Positions 1 to 12,630 of a stretch of DNA of 64,000 bases are shown here, piece after piece (positions within the stretch are counted from its first letter, which is position 1; each line of letters begins with the position of its first letter). The stretch covers positions 248,001 through 312,000 of the forward strand of contig NW_025316725.1 of assembly GCF_910594005.1 (NCBI RefSeq). The letters run 5' to 3'. Below the pieces are notes generated by a model. That model did not search any database. It worked only from the letters and a program-made list of their open reading frames with translations, and had not been told where the DNA came from. Made by a program: the position numbers and the translations under genes. The DNA is from Cervus elaphus (lineage: Eukaryota; Chordata; Mammalia; Artiodactyla; Cervidae).

Positions 1-703
1 AAGGAAGTCAAGGCTCCTTTCCTCAGTGATGTGCAACACGGCATTGCTCTGCACGCAGTGCAGGGGAATCGGGCCTCATCTCGCGGCGAGGGGGAAGTCT
101 CATAGTTTTTCTTGATTTGCGGCGCGAACCTGGGGTATATTCTCGAGTTACGACGGGGATGGCCCTTCCACACACGTGTTTGTTCAGCGACGTCAGGACC
201 CCTGCCTAGTTGCGAGGGACAACTCAGGATTCTCCTCGAGGCTTGGCAGGGCAATTGACACGCCTCTCCACCTGAGGCGGGAGACCAAGGGTCCCTTTCC
301 ACGTGCCACAGGAATCCTGGGACTCCTATCAAGTTTCACAAGGAGTCAGGCATCGTCTCCTTTTGAGGCACTGATCTCCGCGTACCTCTGGAGTTTTCAA
401 AGGATGTGAGGCCTCCAGTCGTGACGAGGTGGGGAACTACGTCATTCCCTGGGTCTCCACAGGGGATTCAGACATCCTTTCATCTTTGGAGATGCAAGAC
501 GAGCCTGCATTCAAGTCACTGCAGGCATATCCGGCCTTATTTCGAGTCAGGGCATCACGGTATCCATTCCACTTGAGGCCGGAAACTCATGGTCCCTCTC
601 ACATACCCAGAGCTGAGAGAAGCCTCCTCTTGAGGTGCTTGTGGTAAGGTGGTATTCCTCTGGAGTCGAAGCCAGGTTCTAACCTCTCATCTCGAGTTGA
701 TTT
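1..703 (+). repeat. Partial satellite monomer at left edge (subfamily A)
   Basis: The window opens inside a monomer, at AAGGAAGTCAAGGCTCC, about 90 bases after the phase marker used here. It carries the subfamily A markers CTTTCCTCAGTGATG and CGGCATTG. It also has its own changes, such as CTCATAGTTTTTC in place of CTCATGGTTTTTC near base 100 and GTCGTGACGAGG near 420. The unit continues without interruption into the next monomer at 704, so the array extends beyond the left edge. Confidence 0.85.
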
Positions 704-3700
704 TTGGTCCACGGAGCTCTTTCGTGTTGCTACAGTGACCTCAGGATCCCTCCTGCCTTGAAACAGTGTTCTTGGGGTTTCTGTGGAGTGCCATCAAGGA
801 AATCAAGGCTCCTTTCCTGTGTGATGTGCAACACGGCATTGCTCTGCACGCAGTGCAGGGGAATCGGGCCTCATCTCGCGGCGAGGGGGAAGTCTCATGG
901 TTTTTCTCGATTTGCGGCGCGAACCTGTGGTATATTCTCGAGTTACGACGGGGATGGCCCTTCCACACACGTGTTTGTTCAGCGACGTCAGGACTCTTGC
1001 CTAGTTGCGAGCGACAATTCGGGATTCTCCTCGAGGCTTGGCAGGGCAATTGGGACGCCTCTCCAGCTGAGGCGGGAGACCAAGGGTCCCTTTCCACGTG
1101 CCACAGGAATCCTGGGACTCCTATCAAGTTTCACGAGGAGTCAGGCATCGTCTCCTTTCGAGGCACTGATCTTCGCGTCCCCCTGGATTTTTCATAGGAT
1201 GTGAGGCCTCCGGTCGCAATGAGGTGGGTACTAGGTCTTTCTCTGTGGTCTCCAAAGGGATTTCAGACATCCTTTCGTCTTGGGAGATGCAAGACGAGCC
1301 TGCATTCAAGTCACTGCAGGCATATCCGGCCTTATTTCGAGTCAGGGCATCGCGGTGTCCATTCCAATTGAGGCCGCAAACTCAGGGTCCCTCTCACATA
1401 CCTAGAGCTGAGAGAAGCCTCCTCTTGAGGTGCTTGTGGTAAGGTGGTATTCTTCTGGAGTCGGAGCCCGGGACTAACCTCTCATCTCGAGTTGATTTTT
1501 GGTCCACGGAGCTCTTTCGTGTTGCTACAGTGACCTCAAGATCCCTCTAGACTTGAAACAGTGTTCTTGGGGTTTCTCTGGAGTGCCATCAAGGAAATCA
1601 AGGCTCCTTTCCTGTGTGATGTGCAACACGGCATTGCTCTGCACGCAGTGCAGGGGAATCGGGCCTCATCTCACGGAGAGGGGGAAGTCTCATGGTTTTT
1701 CTCGAGTTGCGGCGGGAAAATGGGGTATATTCTCGAGTTACGATGGGGATGGCCCTTCCACACACGTGTTTGTTCAGCGACATCAGGACTCCTGCCTAGT
1801 TGCGAGGGACAACTCGGGATTCTCCTCGAGGCTTGGCAGGGCAATTGGGATGCCTCTCCAACTGAGGCGGGAGACCAAGTGTTCCTTTCCACGTGCCACA
1901 GGAATCCTGGGACTCCTATCAAGTTTCACGAGGAGTCAGGCATCGTCTCCTTTGGAGACACTGATCTCCGCATCCTTCTGGAGTTTTCAAAGGATGTGAG
2001 GTTCCGGTCGCGATGAGGTGGGGAACTAGGTCTTTCTCTGTGTTCTCCACAGGGTATTCAGACATCATTTCCTCTTGGGAGATGCAAGACGAGCCTGCAT
2101 TCAAGTCACTGCAGGCATATCCGGCCTTATTTCGAGTCAGGGCATCGTGGTGTCCATTCCACTTGAGGCCGCAAACTCAGGGTCCCTCTCACATACCTAG
2201 AGCTGAGAGAAGCCTCCTCTTGAGGTGCTTGTGGTAAGGTGGTATTCCTCTGGAGTCAAAGCCAGGGACTAACCTCTCATCTCGAGTTGATTTTTCGTCC
2301 ACGGAGCTCTTTGGTGTTGCTACAGTGACCTCAGGATCCCTCTAGCCTTGAAAGAGTGTTCTTGGGGTTTCTCTGGAGTGCCATCAAGGAAATCAAGGCT
2401 CCTTTCCTGTGTGATGTGCAACACGGCATTGCTCTGCACGCAGTGCAGGGGAATCGGGCCTCATCTCGCGGCGAGGGGGAAGTCTCATGGTTTTTCTCGA
2501 GTTGCGGCGGGAACCTGGGGTATATTCTCGAGTTACGACGGGGATGGCCCTTCCACACACGTGTTTGTTCAGCGACGTCAGGACTCCTGACTAGTTGCGA
2601 GGGACAACTCGGGATTCTCCTCGAGGCTTGGCAGGGCAATTGGGACGCCTCTCCAGCTGAGGCGGAAGACCAAGGGTCCCTTTCCACGTGCCACAGGAAT
2701 CCTGGGACTCCTATCAAGTTTCACGAGGAGTCAGGCATCGTCTCCTTTGGAGGCACTGATCTCCACGTCCATCTGGAATTTTCAAAGGATGTGAGGCCTC
2801 CGGTCGGGATGAGCTGGGGAACTAGGTCTTTCTGTGTGGTCTCCACAGGGGATTCAGACATCCTTTCGTCTTGGGAGATGCAAGACGAGCCTGCATTCAC
2901 GTCACTGCAGGCATATCCGGCCTTATTTCGAGTCAGGGCATCGCGGGATCCATTCCACTTGAGGCCGCAAACTCAGGGTCCCTCTCACATACCTAGAGCT
3001 GACAGAAGCCTCCTCTTAAGGGGCTTGTGGTAAGGTGGTATTCCTCTGCAGTCGAAGCCAGGGACTAACCTCTCATCTCGAGTTGATTTGTGGTCCACGG
3101 AGCTCTTTCGTGTTGCTACAGTGACCTCAGGATCCCTCTAGCCTTGAAACAGTGTTCTTGGGGTTTCTCTGGAGTGCCATCAAGGAAATCAAGGCTCCTT
3201 TCCTGAGTGATGTGCAACACGGCATTGCTCTGCACGCAATGCAGGGGAATCGGGCCTCATCTCGCGGCGAGGGGGAAGTCTCATGGTTTTTCTCGATTTG
3301 CGGCGGGAACCTGGAGTATATTCTCAAGTTACGACGGCGATGGCCCTTCCACACACGTGTTTGTTCAGCGACGTCAGGACTCCTGCCTAGTTGCGAGGGA
3401 CAACTCGGGATTCTCCTCGAGGCTTGGCAGGGCAATTGGGACGACTCTCCAGAAGAGGCGGGAGACCAAGGGTCCCTTTCCACATGCTACAGGAATCCTG
3501 AGACTCCTATCAAGTTTTACGAGGAGTCAGGCATCGTCTCCTTTAGAGACACTGATCTCCGCGTCCCTCTGGAGTTTTCAAAGGATGTGAGGCCTCCGGT
3601 CGCAATGAGGTGGGGAACTAGGGCTTTCTCTCTTGTCTCCACAGGGCATTCAGGCATCCTTTTGTCTTGGGAAATGCAAGACGAGCCTGCATTCAAGTCA

Positions 3701-6273
3701 CTGCAGGCATATCCGGCCTTATTTCGAGTCAGGGCATCGCGGTGTCCATTCCACTTGAGGCCGCAAACTCAGGGTCCCTCTCACATACCTAGAGCTGAGA
3801 GAAGCCTCCTCTTGAGGTGCTTGTGGTAAGGTGGTATTCCTCTGGAGTCGAAGCCAGGGACTAACCTCTCATCTCGAGTTGATTTTTGGTCCACGGAGCT
3901 CTTTCGTGTTGCTACAGTGACCTCAGGATCCCTCTAGCCTTGAAACAGTGTTCTTGGGGTTTCTCTGGAGTGCCATCAAGGAAATCAAAGCTCCTTTCCT
4001 GTATGATGTGCAACACGGCATTGCTCTGCACGCAGTGCAGGGGAATCGGGCCTCATCTCACGGCGAGGGGGAAGTCTCATGGTTTTTCTCGAGTTGCGGC
4101 GGAAACCTGTTGTATATTCTCGAGTTACGACGGGGATGGCCCTTCCACAAACGTGTTTGTTCAGCGACGTCAGGACTCCTGCCTAGTTGCGAGGGACAAC
4201 TCGGGATTCTAATCGAGGCTTGGCAGGGCAATTGGGACGCCTCTCCAGCTGAGGCAGAAGACCAAGTGTCCCTTTCCACGTGCCACAGGAATCCTGGGAC
4301 TCCTATCAAGTTTCAGGAGGAGTCAGGCATCGTCTCCTTTCGAGGCACTGATCTTCGCGTCCCTCTGGATTTTTCATAGGGTGTGAGGCCTCCGATCGCG
4401 ATGAGGTGGGGAACTAGGTCTTTCTCTGTGGTCTCCACAGGGGATTCAGACATCCTTTCGTCTTGGGAGATGCAAGACGAGCCGGCATTCACGTCACTGC
4501 AGGCATATCCGGCCTTATTTCGCGTCAGGGCATCGCGGTGTCCATTCCAATTGAGGCCGCAAACTCAGGGTCCCTCTCATATACCTAGAGCTGAGAGAAG
4601 CCTCCTCTTGAGGTGCTTGTGGTAAGGTGGTATTCCTCTGGAGTCGAAGCCAGGGACTAACCTCTCATCTCGAGTTGATTTGTGGTCCACGGAGCTCTTT
4701 CGTGTTGCTGCAGTGGCCTCAGGATCCCTCTAGCCTTGAAACAGTGTTCTTGGGGTTTCTCTGGAGTGCCATCAAGGAAATCAAGGCTCCTTTCCTGTGT
4801 GATGTGCAACACGGCATTGCTGTGCACGCAGTGCAGGAGAATCGGGCCTCATCTCGCAGCGAGGGGGAAGTCTCATGGTTTTTCTCGAGTTGTGGCGGGA
4901 ACCTGGGGTATATTCTCGAGTTACGACGGGGATGGCCCTTCCACACACGTGTTTGTTCAGCGACGTCAGGACCCCTGCCTAGTTGCGAGGGACAACTCGG
5001 GATCCTCCTCGAGGCTTGGCAGGGCAATTGGGACGACTCTCCAGCGGAGGCGGGAGACCAAGGGTCCCTTTCCACGTGCCACAGGAATCCTGGGACTCCT
5101 ATCAAGTTTCAGGAGGAGGCAGGTATCAGCTCCTTTGGAGGCACTGATCTTCGCGTCCCTCTGGATTTTTCATAGGATGTGAGGCCTCCGATCGCGATGA
5201 GGTGGGGAACTAGGTCTTTCTCTGTGGTCTCCACAGGGGATTCAGACATCCTTTCGTCTTGGGAGATGCAAGACGAGCCGGCATTCACGTCACTGCAGGC
5301 ATATCCGGCCTTATTTCGAGTCAGGGCATCGCGGTGTCCATTCCAATTGAGGCCGCAAACTCAGGGTCCCTCTCACATACCTAGAGCTGAGAGAAGCCTC
5401 CTCTTGAGGTGCTTGTGGTAAGGTGGTATTCTTCTGGATTCAAAGCAAGGGACTAACCTCTCATCTCGAGTTGATTTTTGGTCCACGGAGCTCTTTCGTG
5501 TTGCTACAGTGAACTCAGGATCCCTCTAGCCTTGAAACAGTGTTCTTGGGTTTTCTCTGGAGTGCCATCAAGAAAATCAAGGCTCCTTTCATGTGTGATG
5601 TGCAACACGGCATTGCTCTGCACGCAGTGCAGGGAAATCGGGCCTCAGCTCCCGGCGAGGGGGAACTCTCATGGTTTTTCTCGAGTTGCGGCGGGAACCT
5701 GGGGTATATTCTCGAGTTACGACGGGGATTGCCCTTCCACACACGTGTTTGTTCAGCGACGTCAGGACTCCTGCCTAGTTGCGAGGGACAACTCGGGATT
5801 CTCCTCGAGGCTTGGCAGGGCAATTGGGATGCCTCTCCACCTGAGGCGGGAGACCAAGAGTTCCTTTCCACGTGCCACAGGAATCCTGGGACTCCTATCA
5901 AGTTTCACGAGGAGTCAGGCATCATCTCCTTTGGAGGCACTGATCTCCGCGTACCTCGGGAGTTTTCAAAGGATTTGAGGCCTCCGGTCGCGATGAGGTG
6001 GGGAACTAGGTCTTTCTCTGTCGTCTCCACAGGGGATTCAGACATCCTTTCGTCTTGGGAGATGCAAGACGAGCCTGCATTCAAGTCACTGCAGGGATAT
6101 CCGGCCTTATTTCGAGTCAGGGCATCGCACTGTCCATTCCACTTGAGGCCGCAAACTCACGGTCCCTCTCACATACCTCGAGCTGAGAGAAGCCTCCTCT
6201 TGAGGTGCTTGTGGTAAGGTGGTATTCCTCTGGAGTCGAAGCCAGGGACTAACCTCTCATCTTGAGTTGATTT
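704..6273 (+). repeat. Subfamily A monomer block (7 monomers)
   Basis: Monomers start at 704, 1499, 2294, 3090, 3886, 4682 and 5478. They share CGGCATTG (elsewhere mostly CGGAATTG) and, except the last, CTTTCCTGTGTG or CTTTCCTGAGTG (elsewhere CTTTCATGTGTG). Most also read GCAGGCATATCC where later units have GCAGGGATATCC. Monomers 1, 5 and 6 share a 3' variant GGATTTTTCATAGG, and the 3' thirds of monomers 5 and 6 are nearly identical, so single-monomer-step exchange is visible here. The monomer at 5478 is transitional: CTTTCATG with CGGCATTG. No multi-monomer higher-order repeat is obvious inside this block; its members differ from each other more than the duplicated units downstream. Confidence 0.8.
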
Positions 6274-7864
6274 TTGGTCCACGGAACTCTTTCGTGTTGC
6301 TACAGTGACCTCAGGATCCCTCTAGCCTTGAAACAGTGTTCTTGGGGTTTCTCTAGAGTGCCATCAAGGAAATCAAGGCTCCTTTCATGTGTGATGTGCA
6401 GCACGGAATTGCTCTGCACGCAGTGCAGGGGAATCGGGCCTCATCTCTTGGCGAGGGGGAAGTCTCATGGTTTTTCTCGAGTTGCGGCGGGAACCTGGGG
6501 TATATTCTCAAGTTACGACGGGGATGGCCCTTCCACACACGTGTTTGTTCAGCGACGTCAGGACTCCTGCCTAGTTGCGAGGGACAACTCGGGATTCTCC
6601 TCGAGGCTTGGCAGGGCAATTGGGACGCCTCTCCAGCTGAGGCGGGAGACCAAGTGTCCCTTTCCACGTGCCACAGGAATCCTGGGACTCCTATCAATTT
6701 TCACGAGGAGTCAGGCATCGTCTCCTTTGGAGGCACTGATCTTCTTGTACCTCTGGAGATTTCAAAGGATGTGAGGCCTCCGGTCGCGATGAGGTGGGGA
6801 ACTAGGTCTTTCTCTGTGGTCTCCACAGGGGATTCAGACATCCTTTCATCTTGGGAGACGCAAGACGAGCCTGCATTCTAATCACTGCAGGTATACCCGG
6901 CCTGATTTCGAGTCAGGGCATCGCGGTGTCCATTCCACTTGAGGCCGCAAATTCAGGGTCCCTCTCACATACCTAGAGCTGAGAGAAGCCTCCTCTTGAG
7001 GTGCTTGTGATAAGGTGATATTCCTCTGGAGTGGAAGCCAGGGACTAACCTCTCATCTCGCGTTGATTCTTGGTCCACGGAGCTCTTTCATGTTGTTAGA
7101 GTTACCTCAGGATCCCTCTAGCCTAGAAACAGTGTTCTTGGGGTTTCTCTGGAGTGCCATTAAAGAAATCAAGGCTCCTTTCATGTGTGATGTGCAACAC
7201 GGAATTGGTCTGCACGCAGTGCAGGGGAATCGGTCCTCATCTCCCGCCGAGGGGGAAGTCTCCTGGTTTTTCTCGAGTTGCGGCGGGAACCTGGGGTATA
7301 TTCCCGAGTTACGACGGGGATGGCCCTTCCACCCACGTGTTAGTTCACCCACGTCAGGACTCCTGCCTAGTTGTGATGGACAACTCTGGATTCTCCTCGA
7401 GGCTTGGCAGGGCAATTGGGACGCCTCTCCAGCTGAGGCGGGAGACCAAGGTCCCTTTCGATGTGCCACAGGAATCCTGGGTCTCGTATCAACTTTCACG
7501 AGGAGTCAGGCATCGTCTCCTTTGGAGGCACAGATCTCCGCGTACCTCTGGAGTTTTCAAAGGATGTGAGGCCTCCGGTCGCGATGAGGTGGGGAACTAG
7601 GTCTTTCTCTGTGGTCTCCACAGGGGATTCAGACATCCTTTCGTCTTGGGAAATTCAAGACGAGCCTGCATTCAAGTCACTGCAGGGATATCCTGCCTTA
7701 TTTCCAGTCATGGCTTCGCGGTTTCCATTCCACTTGAGGCCGCAAACTCAGGGTCCCTCTCACATACCTAGAGCTGAGAGAAGCCTCCTCTTGAGGTGCT
7801 TGTGGTAAGGTGTTATTCTTCTGGAGTCGAAGCCAGGGACTAACCTCTCATCTCGAGTTGATTT
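6274..7864 (+). repeat. Monomer pair repeated 3182 bp downstream
   Basis: Two subfamily B monomers start at 6274 and 7070. They match the pair at 9456 and 10252 at a constant spacing of 3182 bp (4 monomers). Shared private variants include CATCTCTTGGCGAGG and TTCTCAAGTTACG in the first monomer. In the second they share CATCTCCCGCCGAGG, TTAGTTCACCCACG and GGTGTTATTCTTCTGG. Copies differ by scattered substitutions (for example GTCTCGTATCAAC against GACTCCTATCAAC). The array exchanged at a 4-monomer step here before the larger duplication. The downstream breakpoint of the larger 9.55-kb duplication lies inside the second monomer, at about 7377-7387. Confidence 0.75.
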
Positions 7865-9455
7865 TTGGTCCACGGAGCTCTTTCGTGTTGCTACAGTGAA
7901 CTCAGGATCCCTCTAGCCTTGAAACAGTGTTCTTGGGGTTTCTCTGGAGTGCCATCAAGGAAATCAAGGCTCCTTTCATGTGTGATGTGCAACACGGAAT
8001 TGCTCTGCATGCAGTGCAGGGGAATCTGGCCTCATCTCGCGGCGAGGGGGAAGTCTCATGGTTTTTCTCGAGTTGCGGCGGGAACCTGGGGTATATTCTC
8101 GAGTTACGACGGGGAAGGCCCTTCCACACACGTGCTTGTTCAGCGACGTCAGGACTCCTGCCTAGTAGCGAGGGACAACTCGGGATTCTCCTCGAGGCTT
8201 GGCAGGGCAATTGGGACGCCTCTCCAGCTGAGGCGGGAGACCAAGGGTCCCTTTCCACGTGCCACAGGAATTCTGGGACTACTATCAAGTTTCACGAGGA
8301 GTCAGGCATCGTGTCCTTTGGATGCACTGATCTCCGCGTACCTCTGGAGTTTTCAAAGGATGTGATGACTACGGTCCCGATGAGGTGGGGAACTAGGTCT
8401 TTCTCTGTGGTCTGCACAGGGGATTCAGACATCCTTTCGTCTTGGGAAATGCAAGACGAGCCTGCATTCAAGTCACTACAGGCATATCCGGCCTTATTTC
8501 GAGTCAGGCCATCGTGGTGTCCATTCCAGTTGAGGCCGCAAACTCAGGGTCCCTCTCAGATACCTAAAGCTGATGGAAGCCTCCTCTTGAGGTGCTTGTG
8601 GTAAGGTGGTATTCCTCTGGAGTCGAAGCCAGGGACTAACCTCTCATCTCGAGTTGATTTTTGGTCCCCGGAGCTCTTTCGTGTTGGTACAGTGACCTCA
8701 GGATCCCTCTAGCCTTGAAACAGTGTTCTTGGGGTTTCTCTGGAGTGCCATCAAGGAAATCAAGGCTCCTTTCATGTGTGATATGCAGCACGGAATTGCT
8801 CTGCACGCAGTGCAGGGGAATCGGGCCTCATTTCGCGGCGAGGGGGAAGTCTCATGGTTTTTCTCGAGTTGCGGCGGGAACCTGGGGTATATTCTCGAAT
8901 TACGACGGGGATGGCCCTTCCACACACGTGTTTGTTCAGCGACGTCAGGACTCCTGCCTAGTTGCGAGGGACAACTCGGGATTCTCCTCGAGGCTTGGCA
9001 GGGCAATTGGGACGCCTCTCCAGCTGAGGTGGGAGACCAAGTGTCCCTTTCCACGTGCCAATGTAATCCTGGGACTCCTATTAAGTTTCACGAGGAGTCA
9101 GGCATCGTCTCCTTTGAAGGCACTTATCTCCGTGTACCTCTGGAGTTTTCAAAGGATGTGAGGCCTCCGGTCGCGATGAGGTGGGGAACTAGGTCTTTCT
9201 CTGTGGTCTCCACAGGGGATTCAGACATCCTTTCGTCTTGAGAGATGCAAGACGAGCCTGCATTCAAGTCACTGCAGGGATATCCGGCCTTATTTCGAGT
9301 CAGGGCATCGCGGTGTCCATTCCACTTGAGGCCGCAAACTCAGGGTCCCTCTCACATACCTAGAGCTGAGAGAAGCCTCCTCTTGAGGTGCTTGTGGTAA
9401 GGTGGTATTCCTCTGGATCGAAGCCAGGGACCAACCTCTCCTCTCGAATTGATTT

Positions 9456-11046
9456 TTGGTCCACGGAGCTCTTTCGTGTTGCTACAGTGACCTCAGGATC
9501 CCTCTAGCCTTGAAACAGTGTTCTTTGGGTTTCTCTGGAGTGCCATCAAGGAAATCAAGGCTCCTTTCATGTGTGATGTGCAGCACGGAATTGCTCTGCA
9601 CGCAGTGCAGGGGAATCGGGCCTCATCTCTTGGCGAGGGGGAAGTCTCATGGTTTTTCTCGAGTTGCGGCGGGAACCTGGTGTATATTCTCAAGTTACGA
9701 CGGGGATGGCCCTTCCACACACGTGTTTGTTCAGCGACGTCAGGACTCCTGCCTAGTTGCGAGGGACAACTCGGGATTCTCCTCGAGGCTTGGCAGGGCA
9801 ATTGGGACGCCTCTCCAGCTGAGCCGGGAGACCAAGTGTCCCTTTCCACGTGCCACAGGAATCCTGGGACTCCTATCAATTTTCACGAGGAGTCAGGCAT
9901 CGTCTCCTTTGGAGGCACTGATCTTCGTGTACCTCTGGAGATTTCAAAGGATGTGAGGCCTCCGGTCGCGATGAGGTGGGGAACTAGGTCTTTCTCTGTG
10001 ATCTCCACAGGGGATTCAGACATCCTTTCATCTTGGGAGACGCAAGACGAGCCTGCATTCTAATCACTGTAGGTATACCCGGCCTGATTTCGAGTCAGGG
10101 CATCGCGGTGTCCATTCCACTTGAGGCCGCAATCTCAGGGTCCCTCTCACATACCTAGAGCTGAGAGAAGCCTCCTCTTGAGGTGCTTGTGGTAAGGTGG
10201 TATTCCTCTGGAGTGGAAGCCAGGGACTAACCTCTCATCTCGCGTTGATTCTTGGTCCACGGAGCTCTTTCATGTTGTTAGAGTTACCTCAGGATCCCTC
10301 TAGCCTAGAAACAGTGTTCTTGGGGTTTCTCTGGAGTGCCATTAAAGAAATCAACGCTCCTTTCATGTGTGATGTGCAACACGGAATTGGTCTGCACGCA
10401 GTGCGGGGGAATCGGTCCTCATCTCCCGCCGAGGGGGAAGTCTCATGGTTTTTCTCGAGTTGCGGCGGGAACCTGGGGTATATTCCCGAGTTACGACGGG
10501 GATGGCCCTTCCACCCACGTGTTAGTTCACCCACGTCAGGACTCCTGCCTAGTTGCGATGGACAACTCGGGATTCTCCTCGAGGCTTGGCAGGGCAATTG
10601 GGACGCCTCTCCAACTGAGGCGGGAGACAAAGGTCCCTTTCGATGTGCCACAGGAATCCTGGGACTCCTATCAACTTTCACGAGGAGTCAGGCATCGTCT
10701 CCTTTGGAGGCACAGATCTCCGCGTACCTCTGGAGTTTTCAAACGATGTGAGGCCTCCGGTCGCGATGAGGTGGGGAACTAGGTCTTTCTCTGTGGTCTC
10801 CACAGGGGATTCAGACATCCTTTCGTCTTGGGAAATTCAAGACGAGCCTGCATTCAAGTCACTGCAGGGATATCCTGCCTTATTTCCAGTCATGGCTTCG
10901 CGGTTTCCATTCCACTTGAGGCCGCAAACTCAGGGTCCCTCTCACATACCTAGAGCTGAGAGAAGCCTCCTCTTGAGGTGCTTGTGGTAAGGTGTTATTC
11001 TTCTGGAGTCGAAGCCAGGGACTAACCTCTCATCTCGAGTTGATTT
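9456..11046 (+). repeat. Monomer pair homologous to 6274-7864
   Basis: These two monomers (starts 9456 and 10252) are the 4-monomer-step partners of the pair at 6274. They have the TTGGCGAGG and CTCAAGTTACG variants in the first, and the CCCGCCGAGG, CACCCACG and GGTGTTATTCTTC variants in the second. The first also has its own changes: GTTCTTTGGGTTT, AACCTGGTGTATATT, and a shortened CTCTGGATCGAAGCC near 9413. The same pair occurs a third time at 19005-20595 as part of the 9.55-kb duplication. Confidence 0.72.
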
Positions 11047-12630
11047 TTGGTCCACGGAGCTCTTTCGTGTTGCTACAGTGACCTCAGGATCCCTCTAGCC
11101 TTGAAACAGTGTTCTTCTCTGGAGTGCCATCAAGGAAATCAAGGCTCCTTTCCTGTGTGATGTGCAACACGGCATTGCTGTGCACGCAGTGCAGGAGAAT
11201 CGGGCCTCATCTCGCAGCGAGGGGGAAGTCTCATGGTTTTTCTCGAGTTGTGGCGGGAACCTGGGGTATATTCTCGAGTTACGACGGGGATGGCCCTTCC
11301 ACACACGTGTTTGTTCAGCGACGTCAGGACCCCTGCCTAGTTGCGAGGGACAACTCGGGATCCTCCTCGAGGCTTGGCAGGGCAATTGGGACGACTCTCC
11401 AGCGGAGGCGGGAGACCAAGGGTCCCTTTCCACGTGCCACAGGAATCCTGGGACTCCTATCAAGTTTCAGGAGGAGGCAGGTATCAGCTCCTTTGGAGGC
11501 ACTGATCTTCGCGTCCCTCTGGATTTTTCATAGGATGTGAGGCCTCCGATCGCGATGAGGTGGGGAACTAGGTCTTTCTCTGTGGTCTCCACAGGGGATT
11601 CAGACATCCTTTCGTCTTGGGAGATGCAAGACGAGCCGGCATTCACGTCACTGCAGGCATATCCGGCCTTATTTCGAGTCAGGGCATCGCGGTGTCCATT
11701 CCAATTGAGGTCGCAAACTCAGGGTCCCTCTCACATACCTAGAGCTGAGAGAAGCCTCCTCTTGAGGTGCTTGTGGTAAGGTGGTATTCTTCTGGATTCA
11801 AAGCAAGGGACTAACCTCTCATCTCGAGTTGATTTTTGGTCCACGGAGCTCTTTCGTGTTGCTACAGTGAACTCAGGATCCCTCTAGCCTTGAAACAGTG
11901 TTCTTGGGTTTTCTCTGGAGTGCCATCAAGAAAATCAAGGCTCCTTTCATGTGTGATGTGCAACACGGCATTGCTCTGCACGCAGTGCAGGGAAATCGGG
12001 CCTCAGCTCCCGGCGAGGGGGAACTCTCATGGTTTTTCTCGAGTTGCGGCGGGAACCTGGGGTATATTCTCGAGTTACGACGGGGATTGCCCTTCCACAC
12101 ACGTGTTTGTTCAGCGACGTCAGGACTCCTGCCTAGTTGCGAGGGACAACTCGGGATTCTCCTCGAGGCTTGGCAGGGCAATTGGGATGCCTCTCCACCT
12201 GAGGCGGGAGACCAAGTGTTCCTTTCCACGTGCCACAGGAATCCTGGGACTCCTATCAAGTTTCACGAGGAGTCAGGCATCATCTCCTTTGGAGGCACTG
12301 ATCTCCGCGTACCTCGGGAGTTTTCAAAGGATTTGAGGCCTCCGGTCGCGATGAGGTGGTGAACTAGGTCTTTCTCTGTCGTCTCCACAGGGGATTCAGA
12401 CATCCTTTCGTCTTGGGAGATGCAAGACGAGCCTGCATTCAAGTCACTGCAGGGATATCCGGCCTTATTCGAGTCAGGGCATCGCACTGTCCATTCCACT
12501 GGAGGCCGCAAACTCACGGTCCCTCTCACATACCTCGAGCTGAGAGAAGCCTCCTCTTGAGGTGCTTGTGGTAAGGTGGTATTCCTCTGGAGTCGAAGCC
12601 AGGGACTAACCTCTCATCTCGAGTTGATTT
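11047..12630 (+). repeat. Subfamily A pair embedded in subfamily B DNA, copy 1
   Basis: Monomers at 11047 and 11836 carry subfamily A markers (CTTTCCTGTGTG in the first, CGGCATTG in both) although their neighbours on both sides are subfamily B. They match the monomers at 4682 and 5478 at a spacing of 6358 bp (8 monomers), sharing GCAGGAGAATCGG, TGTGGCGGG, AGGAGGAGGCAGG and CCTCAGCTCCCGGCG. The match runs from roughly 4740 to 6340. The first monomer here is only 789 bp because of a 7-base deletion. The block is most simply a segment carried in by unequal exchange or conversion at an 8-monomer offset. Confidence 0.75.
11108..11125 (+). other. 7-base deletion in one monomer
   Basis: GTGTTCTTCTCTGGAG stands here where essentially every other unit has GTGTTCTT followed by GGGGTTT and CTCTGG. 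The gap has 2-base microhomology (TT) at its ends. The partner in copy 2 (about 20665-20680) is intact. This accounts for the change in spacing between the copies from 9549 to 9556. Confidence 0.85.

Noticed and set aside
4719..5105. Recurrent 128-codon open frame on the - strand
   Set aside because: It is the antisense shadow of the same stop-poor interval, present once in most units and broken by single-base changes in others. Nothing suggests a protein.
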